NCBI GenBank assembly: GCA_014621425.1
Contig: JAANBB010000124.1
Coordinates: forward strand, 1 to 64,000
DNA length: 64,000 bases
Direction: 5' to 3'
Source: Cylindrodendrum hubeiense
Lineage: Eukaryota > Ascomycota > Sordariomycetes > Hypocreales > Nectriaceae
Below the pieces are notes generated by a model. The model ran no database searches and had not been told where the DNA came from. It saw only the letters and a list, made by a program, of their open reading frames with translations. The translations under genes were made by a program, and so were the position numbers. Of the stretch, positions 23,384-34,016 are shown piece by piece. Position 1 is the stretch's first letter. Every line of letters starts with the position of its first letter.

Positions 23384-23875
23384 TACGTCTACCGACGTAA
23401 ATGGCAAATATCTGGATATTTAATACTTCTGTTTCTTTGCAGGAACTTATTTGATAATGAGACATGCTTAAATCAAGATAATCGACCTAAAAACATTCCT
23501 TCTAAAATGCCATCTACTGTTTAAATTCTGTTACAAGATTTCGACATTGAACCGCCACTTAGATCGTCATCAATAACTTCTTCACGCTCAGGTTAATCCC
23601 ACCTCCTTCAACACATGTATGCATATCTATAAATATCAAGAACTAACCTTGTAGGTTCACGCTGTTGATTTGTCAATAGTATCATCCCTTCTTTGGGTTG
23701 GGCTTTCGAATAAGGCCAGTCATACATGTCCACCAGGTAAGATAATGATACCAGGCAAATGGCAGTATAGTCCACACCGATTCATAACAATTGAAAAAGA
23801 TTAGGGGCTATGTTTATGAGCTGAACCCACTTTTTATCAAGACACTGACTCAGTGCTATATGAAACGAGTACTGT
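23384..23875. other. Convergent spacer, no gene seen
   Basis: AT-rich 3' region shared by the hydroxyacid dehydrogenase and the aminotransferase. Confidence 0.6.
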
Positions 23876-25188
23876 TTATTGCTGCTCTATCACATATGCC
23901 CATTCATGATCTTCCTTACCATACATGATGTCTTCCAACCACGATTTCAACGTTGAAGAGTATGGGGAATCGGGAGTCTTGTGTCCATCATCCATCACGG
24001 TCATAGGGAAACTCACGACCGTATCTGCGTACTTGATGACTGAAACGGGAGAAATAAACATCTAAGTCAGGTGTATTAGTCTTGATACCGTATCAATGGC
24101 CTCTGAAAAGGGATGGATGAACAAAGCTTACTGCAGTGCCAGAGACGAAACACTCGATGAGTCTTCCATCAGTCTGTGCTTGAATAATCTCATCCATGCT
24201 AAAAGGCCGTTCAATGATCTCAATTGGTGCTAACCCGGATAGCCGTGCTTTCGAATCTGTAGACAGACGCTCTCTTGCCAACTCGAGAATACTGCGTCGC
24301 GTAATGCCGTCTAGAACAATCTCGGTATCTAGGGAACTTGTGACAAGCTCGATGATGTCTGAAGATTCGCGGCGCCAGACGACGAAGAAGTTGCTGGCTC
24401 CGGCCTCTGTGACTAGCCTCTTCTCGCCAAACAACCACAAAGTTTGACTACAATCATTTTCTCGCGCCTTGGCTTGGGCGACCATGGCTGGACCATAGCT
24501 GGCTCCAACTTTGGCAGAGCCAAAAACCACCGGGCCAAGCTCGAATAAGTTCGGGATCACTAGCCAGAAGCTTGATCCCAGGGGAAACTGTCTTGGACGC
24601 CTGAGGGAAAAGAGCAGCGAAAAGAAAGAAGAGCGCCTCTGGCGGGCGCTGGATACCCAGCGCAGAACCGCTTCCTATCATGGCGGGTCGAACGTACAGA
24701 TTGGATCCCTGCTCAGGGAGCCAGCGACGGCATTCGATGGCCAAGTACGAGGCGATAATGCGCAATAGGGCTTCTTGGTCGAAGTCGGGCAAACATACTC
24801 GCGCATTAGACTTGGACAGTCGCTTGCAGTTCAGCCAAGGTCGGAAGAGACGCAGCTTGTCATCGTAACCGCGGTACACCTTCATGCCCTCGAATGATTC
24901 TGTGGCGTAGTGGAGGACGCTGGCTGTGGGTAGAAGGCCGATCTTGCCATATGGAATCATCTCAGGGGATTCCCATCCTGTCTCGGCGCGCCAGGTAGCC
25001 TGAACCATGTGTGCCGTCATGGCCCTCTGCGTCATCCTGGCAGCATCATAGAGTCCAGGAACCTGTTCTTGCTCAGACTCTGGAACAAGGTTGAAGGTCA
25101 TTGCTGCAGCATCGAGCTGGCCTGCTTGGCTCGGTTCCGGCTTCATGACCGTTTGTGGGGCCGTTTGTGCTGTAGCGCTGGGACTCAT
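23876..25188 (-). pseudogene. Branched-chain amino-acid aminotransferase with +1 frameshift
   Basis: Minus strand, exons 25188-24132 and 24061-23876 with a 70-bp GTAAGC..CTTAG intron; about 413 residues if in frame. Family features are clear: VQATWRAETGWESPEMIPYG, LHYATESFEGMKVYRGYDDKLRLFRP, NLYVRPAMIGSG, then GSAKVGASYGPAMVAQAKAREN containing the PLP lysine, and EAGASNFFVVW. The frame breaks at an A5 run on the plus strand (24522-24526; T5 in the coding strand). One T fewer restores GGFGSAKVG, so the shift lies just before the PLP-lysine codon. A truncated product would lack that lysine. The enzyme would transaminate Leu/Ile/Val to 2-oxo acids. There is no obvious mitochondrial presequence. 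A homopolymer assembly error is the main alternative to a true pseudogene. Confidence 0.85.
24522..24526 (-). other. Frameshift site in aminotransferase (A5 run)
   Basis: The frame upstream encodes LASDPELIRAWPGGF and then goes off family. The frame downstream reads GSAKVGASYG. Both halves are otherwise uninterrupted. One base too many in the run explains everything. Confidence 0.85.
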
Positions 25189-26635
25189 GGTTGGCAGTGT
25201 TGTTGTTTGTGATTGCTTCTAAGCCGTGGTAGTTTCAGTCTCTGTAATGAATGGTTTCACTTCGCAAGAGGATAACCAACGGTCAGGACCCAAGTATATG
25301 TCAACTGGTTAGGTAGAATAAAGTCACGAGTAAATCTCAAACGCCTTTGATGGACGAGGTGAGAGTGTTGCCGACAAATCGGGCTAATATCTCCTATCAT
25401 TGCATTTCAAGAATTCAGAATTACCACATTGGGGAATTCAACAATTCTGCAATACAATTGGCTGGTGCCTTTTGACATGATACGAGCCGGTGGGTTTTCC
25501 GAGTTAGGCAATAAGGAACGAGCAAGTGGGTCGCTCCGTTTTGGGGAAAGCATCACTCGCTAGATCGCAGGAGGAGAATATATCAACATATTGGCAGTTA
25601 CGCGTTCAAATTAGGTACCATGGTCGTCGTGTGTTGGAGTCTAGATTCGTTGTCGTGCGTTTGTGATCACAGCCCGCAATATCCACTTCCACTATCACTC
25701 AGTCGACGAGTCAGTCAATTGATCACCACGATGGCACATTGCACATGACAATGTAAGATCCTGTCTTGGCGTTTGTTTTAATTTTAATTTATTTTAATCA
25801 TTTAATTTCAGTAGGAAGCACGAGTCGCACTACTAGTCCGAAACCACATTGGCGTTTAGGAATCACTATCGTCATACTCCCTTTCACAACAATAGATAAA
25901 AACCTCCCTTCAAGTTTAACATTGCTTCGGAATGGCAGTGTATGATAAGACTGAGTGCACGTCTGCTGGCTGCCACGGGGAAAATTCTTAGGTTCGGCGT
26001 CTAGGGTAAGTGTATAGTTTGGCGAGCGTATTATCACAATTGAATAACCCAAAGTTCTAATATAATTGACTGTGAAGAGCTCCTCATAATAATACCTCGA
26101 ATAATTGTGTTATTGATTATATTTCCTTTAAACCTAATGTACATGGTCACTAAGATGTAGATGTTGAAGTTGAAAATGATTGCGTAACATGTGGTGGAAT
26201 AAAGTCTGGAGACGATAAAATGTTCTATGGATTGGCGTTGGTTCGCATTGCATCATAGGCTGGAGCTAGCTATCTTATGAGTTTCTAACACTGAGGAGAT
26301 GAGCAGTATACATAGACACCTTCGTGCATGACTAGGTAATCGTCGTATTATAGCACCGTTTACGGGCAAGCGAAGAGAGGCACGAATTTTGCGAGCTAGT
26401 TGTGAGCCAAATATGACTACTTGGACCCAGTCAGCAGAAAGTCCACTTTAGTGGAGGGTGGGGTTAATATTGATTGTACTAATATCCAGTGCGAGCACCG
26501 CATCGATGCCATATCTCGGTATTCGAAGTCGACCGCTAACATTCCATGCTGTTGCAACGCCACACATTCTTGAGATCTAGGATTTGAATACTACCGGAAT
26601 TTTGTTCATTGAATAACGGAAGAGACGAATTGAAG
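25189..26635. other. Divergent spacer, 1.4 kb, AT-rich
   Basis: Between the divergent aminotransferase and dipeptidase genes. No gene seen. Several GAATTC/GAATT clusters occur near 25410-25450. Confidence 0.55.
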
Positions 26636-28513
26636 ATGGATCACTATTATGCTAAGTGAGAAGCCTGTGGAATTGGAATATTTAATTTTCTGCTCGATGA
26701 CTGACTTGGGGTGCAAAGGGTTGACGAGCTCGAGGACCGATTCATAAACAGTGCGTGAAACAATGCAATAAAACAACTAATAACTAATTGGTCATGTGTA
26801 TATTTAGGGCTTAGAAAAGGCATCCGAATACCCTCTATTTCGGCGTATGCATCCCATCGTAGCGATGTTTTTGCGGTTTGTCCAACTCTGTAGGCTGTGC
26901 TGTAGATTCGCGAGCTAACAAGACACTGCTCCAGATGGCGGAATTTATTATCCAGGAGATGACGGCTTTGGGAATTGAAGGACGATTGAGGCCTCTGGGC
27001 AAAGAGCCAAACACAGATTTAGACCTACCGCCACTGGTCATAGGTCGATACGGCAAAGACCCCAAAAAGCCTACGATACTGGTATACAGCCACTACGACG
27101 TGCAACCAGCGGCAATCGAAGACGGGTGGGATCGGAACCCTTGGGATTTGACCATTGAAGCCGACGGGACGCTTCACGGTAGAGGAACATCCGACGACAA
27201 GGGACCACTCCTTGCATGGCTCAATGCTATTGAGGCTTTCCAGGAAGCCGGCGTAGAGGTGCCCGCTAACCTTGTCTTCTGTTTTGAAGGAATGGAAGAG
27301 AATGGCTCGACTGGTTTCCGCCAGACGTTGGAGGAAGAGGCACGAACAAGTCTGGCAGACATCGATGCTGTTTGTATCACCGACACGACATGGGGTGGTA
27401 ACTCCCATCCCAGCATTACGAGAGGGTTGAGAGGAGTTCTATTCTATATTCTGACTGTCACTGGTGCGAAACGGGATGCCCATAGTGGGTTATTTGGAGG
27501 TCATCTCTCCGAGCCAATGACCGATGTGGCGACATTAATGTCGTCGCTTGTGGATTCAACGGGGCGAATCCTGGTCCCCGGTATATATGAAGGAGTGAAA
27601 GAAGTTTCTAACAGCGAGCGTGCCGCTATCGAAACTTTGCATCTTTCTGCGGAAGATGTCGACCCAGGACTTGGAGGCCGAAATCTACATGATAGCATTG
27701 CCGACACAATCATTGCACGGTATTTAAAACCCCAAACATTCTCCTTTGGTTACATCACTAACCGAGAGTCTTTTTATAGGTCGAGATTGCCGTCATTGAG
27801 CCTCCACCGAATCGAAAACGCCATGCCTGGCGCTGGAGCGGTGACGAGTATTCCAGCTAAAGTTCAGGGAAAATTCAGCATCCGGACAGTGGCAGACATG
27901 AGCGCCGAACACGTCAACCGCCTCGTAAAAGATCACATAAAGTCTGAATTCAAATCTCTAAAGAGTGTAAACTCAGCAGAGTTGGTTTGTGTACACAAGA
28001 GCAATTGGTTCTTTGAAGACGTCGACCACTGGAACTATCAGGCAGCAAAGATGGCGACAAAAGCAGTTTGGAACAAGGAGCCCGATATCACCTGCGAAGG
28101 GGGGAGGTAAGTCTGGCTTCTAACCTGCAAAATACTTGCAAAATACTTGCAAGAAACTCACAGTGAAAATAGCATCCCAATCGCATTGGACCTGAAGGAA
28201 GTTTTGGGAAAGAATGTGCTTCTGCTTCCCATGGGAAAACCATCGGACGGTGCCCATTCGATTAACGGTAGGTGGCCCTCCTAATCCCGTGAACAGATGA
28301 ACAGTTTCTGACAGCAATTTATGTTTAAAGAGAAACTAGACAAGCCCAATTAGTAAGTTCTCAGTCCACCTCATGATTGAGTTTCCCACTAATCTGATGT
28401 GATGCAGCTTGAACGGTATTAAGCTGTTTGGTTCTTACCTCAACCAGGTATCGCTGTTGTATTCGCGGAACGACGCAATCAGGCCTCGTGGTTTCAAGGC
28501 AGCGGAGATATGA
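26636..28513 (+). CDS. M20 metallopeptidase, carnosine dipeptidase-like (CNDP/Dug1 type)
   Basis: Proposed exons: 26636-26655, 26719-26750, about 26894-28106, 28173-28267, 28331-28352 and 28408-28513. The two tiny 5' exons (MDHYYAK|VDELEDRFIN) match the family start but are inferred. The IPSVS-like segment expected next is not recovered, so the 5' end may be wrong or damaged. The core is intact: SHYDVQPA and GRGTSDDKGP metal ligands, FEGMEENGS catalytic glutamate pair, CITDTTW, DAHSGLFGG dimer-domain motif, and the C-terminal EGGS-IPIALDLKEVLGKNVLLLPMG..DGAHSINE. These are cytosolic two-metal dipeptidases that release amino acids from dipeptides. The position near OPT and M1 genes fits peptide use. 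Confidence 0.82.
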
Positions 28514-28729
28514 TTTACTATGAAGTAAGTTGAAGTTTGTGTTATCTAGAATTGATAGTTTATCATGGAAGGATTGTTTCAAAAGTTACGACTTGGATTA
28601 TAAACATATGTGAGGTCTATATGCGTGCATGAAAAACTGTTACAGGGCTTTTCATCAATCGATTTGTTACATATCTTATGACATTTATATGTGAGGTCTG
28701 CATGTTTTCGAACCCGCCTCATCTTCTAG

Positions 28730-30413
28730 CTACCTCCCTTTGGGATCCCATGATGTCCTACTTTTGGCTCGAATACGCTCTCCATAGAAGTAAAATAACC
28801 ACGGTATCGGGACCATGGCTAGGGCAATAAAACCAAGCATGTTGGTAGCCCACATAACTCCCAGCCGGCTGTACATGCGCGCAGTCAGCGGAGGGAAAAT
28901 ACTTGCCATGATGCTTCGCATGAACGTGTTGGCCGCCACGGCACTTGCGGCGTAGGCGGGGAAAGTGTCAACTAAATAGTTTAATGCAGCCTGAAAGATG
29001 GTAAAGAAGCCGAAGCCCATCATGGCTGCCCCTATTACCGGCGCGATCCATGGAAAGCGGACATCAGCAGTGTTGGCCATCAAGAATAAGCCACAGGAAA
29101 GGACAGCTGCGCCAGCCATCATCGGAGGCAAGCGGGCTTCGGGACACGCTTTTCCGTGGTTCACAGCCACCTTTTTGAGATAGAAATTCTGACTCTGGAT
29201 GTTGAAAATGGCACCCGCGACAATTCCTACGCTCAGCGCGAGAAACGGTGTGCTGGCGACGACCTGTGTCCATCCCCGCATCTGTCCAAAGACGATGGGG
29301 AATGCGCCAAGATTAAGGTAAACAATGCTGTATACTTTTGCATATGTTAGTTACTGGAACAACTAAGCCGTGAACTCTGTACGTACCAAAGCTGGAATGC
29401 AGAGCGAAGAGAAAGCACACTGGAGTCCCTAGAAGCTGAAGCGGCCGAACGAGAAACTTGGTAGCCATCTCCTGCAAACTGGGATGCCATTCTTCATGTG
29501 CGGCATGATAAGCCCACTCCCCTGAGCTGAGTCTCAAGCGACGGGCCTTTGTGACGAGGAGCACTGGCGCATAGGACTCGTGAAGGACAAGAGCCCCAAG
29601 CGTAACAATGACGAACATGTAAATCCCAGTCACGTATTGAGTCCAACGCCAACCTATTCCACTTGCAACGATGGCACTTCCCACAACGGGTGCTTTGCAA
29701 AAAAGGTCAGTTGCTGATTCTGTCTGGAAAATAAAACATAAATGCGAGCGAGTTTGAATAAGACTGTACATACCTAATACAGGACCGCCCACGACAGCCG
29801 ATGCATATCCGACCAGAGCCAACCCTCTTTGCTGTGGCTCAAACATGTCGGCCAGCACTCCACCAGTGATGGACAACGGTGCACTCCCAAAAAAGCCGGC
29901 CAAAAAGCGTGTAACGAGCACGGTCTGGAAGTCGGCAGCCACGCCAGTGCCAAAGGTGAAACAGAGCGCCACGAAATAAGGTACTAGAACCGGAACTTTG
30001 CGGCCGTAGATTTCGCTCAGTGGAGACCAAAGTAATGGTCCGGTTCCGAAGCCTATAAGAATAAGACTGGTGCCTAGGTTTGCGAGGTCCTCGCGGACGT
30101 GAAATTCCTGAGCGATCTCTTCTGTACCTGTAGAGTAGATGGCAGACGACCACGTGGAACCCATCGTAAGCAGTCCATATAAAATCGTTGTTGTGATCTT
30201 TCGGGAAATAGGCCAGTTTCGAGGACTCTCGGGATCACTGGGACCATCGAAGCCCACGAGGATTCCAGTCGGAGTGGGAGGTGTGTCGGTTGCCCGCTCT
30301 GAATCCGCAGCCGTTTTCACTTGAGCATGTGTGATCCCATCTTTGAAGGTGGCAATCGCCCCCGCGCCATCCATAACAATTGGCAGATCTCGTAATTTGG
30401 CAACGAACTTCAA
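28730..30413 (-). CDS. MFS transporter, DHA1 drug/polyamine type
   Basis: Minus strand, exons 30413-29774, 29692-29387 and 29334-28730, 516 residues. The introns are 81 bp (GTATGT) and 52 bp (GTACGT). About 75 hydrophilic residues precede SPRNWPISRKITTTILYGLLTMG. Then come the twelve hydrophobic helices with LLWSPLSEIYGRK (MFS motif A), TRFLAGFFGSAPLSITGGVLADMF, VVGSAIVASGIGWRWTQYVTGIYM and a C-terminal FLVDTFP-like YLVDTFPAYAASAVAAN. This pattern is the fungal DHA1 group related to polyamine and fluconazole exporters (Tpo/Flu1-like). The substrate is unknown. All junctions hold frame, unlike its neighbours. It is convergent with the dipeptidase gene. Confidence 0.9.
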
Positions 30414-31221
30414 AGCACTGGCGAGCTGTCAAATCCTTGAAAATGCTGGAGCTCAATTTCTCTTGTATTGAGCCAGCGTTGGTTACTTTCTGTCGTCCAG
30501 CCAAGCGGTCCAGAATAGCGTCAATCAGATGCTTGCGACGGACTACTTGGGAAATTTGTTCCTGTCAATCAATGGAGGTTCCGTCCCTCCCCACGCTGAT
30601 GCTCGTTCCCATTGCCCCAAATAGGTATAGTGGGTTTCTCGGTTCTAAGAATCACCAAAGCCCCTATGGCGTGATGATGATATGGGACCGAACTTGTTAC
30701 CAGGGTAGCGGTGAGCCACTAGTGGTCGCTCGTTTCCATGGCCGAACACGGAGTCATAGGATTTGAAAATATGGTACAATAGGTGAATGTCAAATGAGGG
30801 AGATGAAGGAGGATTGTTGACATTCGGTCTTCGCAAAGTGGTCCGTCCCCTCTCCCAATCGCACTGTTCTAGTCTATGATCCACGTGCAATATCTCGGCC
30901 TGCGAGGATGAGCCACGATGCGTCAGACTAAATCGTCTTGGCGAAGACGAATTCGGTCCCCCGAAACATGTCTGTTTGTCAACGAAAAAAAGTCGGGTTC
31001 CCAGTTCCGGTAAGAATGAACCAAACTGTTCCCGTCATACAGCTCTCTGAATAATGTTTAATAGTGTGATAAGATTTATTGTCTATGTTTTTCCTAACCG
31101 CGGCACAACATAGTGGCTATGCACCTGTATTGTTGTCTAATATTGGAAATGCTCCTTCAGATGCCCAAACGTACTAAAAGCAAACTTTTGACCAAATGGA
31201 CAGCGAGGGATGGTTAATCAG
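30414..31221. other. Spacer, no gene seen
   Basis: Upstream of the MFS gene and downstream of the aminopeptidase. Overlapping short frames on both strands show no domains. Confidence 0.6.
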
Positions 31222-33270
31222 CTAAAGTAGACCGCCATTTTTGAGGACACTTCGGATGAGCCTGAGACAAGTCGGGTGATAGAAAGTCTTGTACTTCTCG
31301 TACACCTGCAGAGCAAGTGAGCCGTCGACGGAAATGAGACCTTCGAACCTATGAGAACGCTCAGTCAGAGACTGCCATTTGTTTGCAAGGTAATAGATGA
31401 TGAGGAAAAATATGCTCGAACTTACAGTGGTCTGACGAACTTCATCCTGCCAGTCTCCCCCAGGACTTCTTCAGTTCGGGCTAGGACGCTCCTGTCACCA
31501 GAACGCATAGACTGTGCCTTTGAACTGGGTGGAATCTACGGCCTTCTTGGAGAACTTGGTGAAGTACTGAACAATAATTAGCACGCGGCCTAAAGGTTTT
31601 AGTAGGGCGATCCGAAAGATACTCACATAAGGCACGAAGGGGAGCCACGAAGACCTTCCGACAGTCTCTTCCAGGTATCGTAGAAATGTATAGCCCTTCT
31701 CGTAGACGATTGTCGACATGATATCGTCAGGCCGCTTGCCTCGGAAGTCAAGAACCATGGCCGTGTCGAGACTGTCATCGCCACCATACGACTCAATACC
31801 GTACTCAAGCTCCTGCCACCCAACCATGGCCCGGAGTGTCTCCTCGGCTTCGCCCCGAACTTCTCGGAGGATGAATCGCTCGATGTACACAGTCCAACCT
31901 TCGTTAAGCCAGAAGTGCTCCCAAGACGCATTTGTGACCAAGTTGCCGCTGAAACTGTGCGCAAATTCGTGGGCAACCACATTGACATTCTCACAGTCGC
32001 CTGAGATAACAGTGGCGCTGTAGAAGTTGAAAATTGGATTTTCCATGCCTCCGAGGTGGAATGACTTCGGTAATACGACAAGGTTATAAAGTGGCCAGGG
32101 GTATTCGAAAACGAGCTTCTAATAAGGTGGACACGCACGATCTAGTTAGCGGCTTTTCTGTTTGCGTTGGATCACCAAGCTCTATCATGTACCTCAGCTG
32201 CGTTGATAATTGCTCGTAGATCAGGCTTCAATTCTTCTCTGCATGCATCCATATTGCCAGGTGAACAATACAAATAGCTCTTGGGGCCAATCTGCTCGCC
32301 TACCATATTACTGGAACCTCACTTAGCTCGTCTGATCAAATCCGCTGATAGCGTGACCTACCCGCTTGCTACAGAAAACAAGTAGTTAGACGTCGGAATA
32401 TCTTGGTTGAATATGTAGTGCTTGACACTGAGAGATGATTCAAGTGGCGGAAAGATTAGATCGTGTTCGGGAATACCGCTCGCGACGACTGGCAAAGGAG
32501 ACAGGACTCCGATACGAAAGGTACTCTTGATGGACGGTGCATCCTGACACGGGAAGATGGAACGGGCGTGTACGGGCTCGCACTGCGAAACTGTGGGCTG
32601 TTGTCAGCATTTTGTATCTCTGTTTGGTGGAGAGTTGTCTTACACATGAACGGATGCTTTTTGTCGTCCGCCTGCTCTGCGCTAAACCATTGCAAACCGG
32701 TTGATTGGGTGGTGGTTTCAAACTCGATCTACAAATAGGCGACTTGTATTAGCTGATGTGTGCTAAAATACGGTGATAAATGAAGTGTAGGATTTTTGGT
32801 TATTCAGTGGGATATTCTAGAGCGCCATCTGGCGAGCCTCAGATTGGTATGGTAGTGGATGCGGCTAGGTTTAAAACGGTAGCTCTGCGATCTTGAGAAT
32901 CTCGCCGTTCTTTACACTTGCTCTAGAATCAACCACAATACGGAGAATTAATTACCTTGATGTAAACCGACTCGCCGTTGGTGTAGCGTCTCGCAAGACG
33001 CACATGCAGAGGGCTACCATTTGGCTCTGATCGAGGCTGCAGCTCCCATTGCGTCGGCTTCCCATCGACGGTGACACTGTCGATCTTCAGATAGCTGGTG
33101 TCGAGAATAATCTCACTAATTTCTGAAATACACTCGGCAGTAATGGCTGTCGTTCCTTTGACGCTGGTTCGCTCAAAGTCTATACTCAGATCGATATCGG
33201 TGTGTCGCGTGATAATCTCGTGGAAGTTTGACACCGAATTGGAGTCGGCCACATGGTTCCTCCCACACAT
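31222..33270 (-). pseudogene. M1 aminopeptidase / leukotriene-A4-hydrolase-like, internally deleted
   Basis: Minus strand. Exons 33270-32956, 32728-32644, 32590-32362, 32310-32193, 32118-31627 and from 31566 join cleanly. They encode the N-terminal beta domain (SNFHEIITRHTDIDLSIDFE, HPFMFSQCEPVHARSIFPCQD) and the catalytic domain with GGMENP, the zinc site HEFAHS..EHFWLNEGW and the YEKGYTFL tyrosine region. The zinc residues look intact. After SKKAVDSTQFKGTVYAFW the frame stops (31497-31495). Directly beyond, one frame off, LARTEEVLGETGRMKFVRPL and, after a 77-bp intron, a FYHPTC-containing tail encode the family's C-terminus, ending at 31222. Most of the C-terminal helical domain is missing. 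The start at 33270 is chosen by family length; 33381 is possible. The role would be cytosolic peptide trimming. Confidence 0.82.
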
Positions 33271-34016
33271 CTTGTCCAGGTAGTAGATGAAATGATGGGG
33301 TGAAGAACTTGGGATTGCGGTAAGGCTTTCGCGTAGAGTATGACGGGCTTTCGACTCTCTTTGCCTCGTTCTCATCCCCATGGCTACACGCCGTGTTCGT
33401 GAAATAGATGAACTGGGGTGATGCGCGTATCTGATGTGTCAGCCGTCGTTCAAAAGCCCCTGTTTCGGTATAGCGGCACAAAATGGGGTTTCGCTAATCC
33501 GTATTAGGCTCCGTTGAGCGAGCTGATGAAGGGCTTCAATACTACTGGAGAACGGTATCATCCGGTGAACTACGATTGACACCAAGAAACCTTAACGTCA
33601 CAGCTATAGTTCTCCTATCGCACTAATGCAATCTCTTATCTCGCTGGCCCGACCACCTCTCCTCTATCGCACGCGCGCCCCCAAGAAAAAAGTTCAGTGG
33701 GCCTAAACTCCAAGATGTCAATCAACAGACCGCATGTGTGCATAGCACCATGATGGGCCAACTAATACACACAATTCTCTTATCTTTGTACAGCAAGGCA
33801 CATGAATGAGATCCGAGGTTAAGCAATGAGCATAAGTATCAGACCATTTGACTCACCAGCCAAAGTTAAGATCTTTTCCTTCCATCTCTGCCGTGTGGGA
33901 ATTGCCTCCGTCGACAATTCAGTCAAGGCGACTTGAATCAACCTTGATCATTATTTGATACAGCGCTTGATCTCTCTACATTTTGGCCCGGGATTCCTCG
34001 ACTAACACGATTGGTG
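33271..34016. promoter_or_regulatory. Divergent promoter, aminopeptidase / OPT
   Basis: A 746-bp spacer between two divergent genes expected to act on peptides. This suggests co-regulation, but no operator is recognised. Confidence 0.4.

Noticed and set aside
22234..25188. D-hydroxyisovalerate supply genes for a depsipeptide synthetase
   Set aside because: The aminotransferase and D-2-hydroxyacid dehydrogenase pair would suit this, but no NRPS lies in the window and the known fungal enzyme for that step belongs to another family.
28110..28165. Short tandem TGCAAAATACT repeat
   Set aside because: Two copies inside an intron of the dipeptidase gene; too short to mean anything alone.
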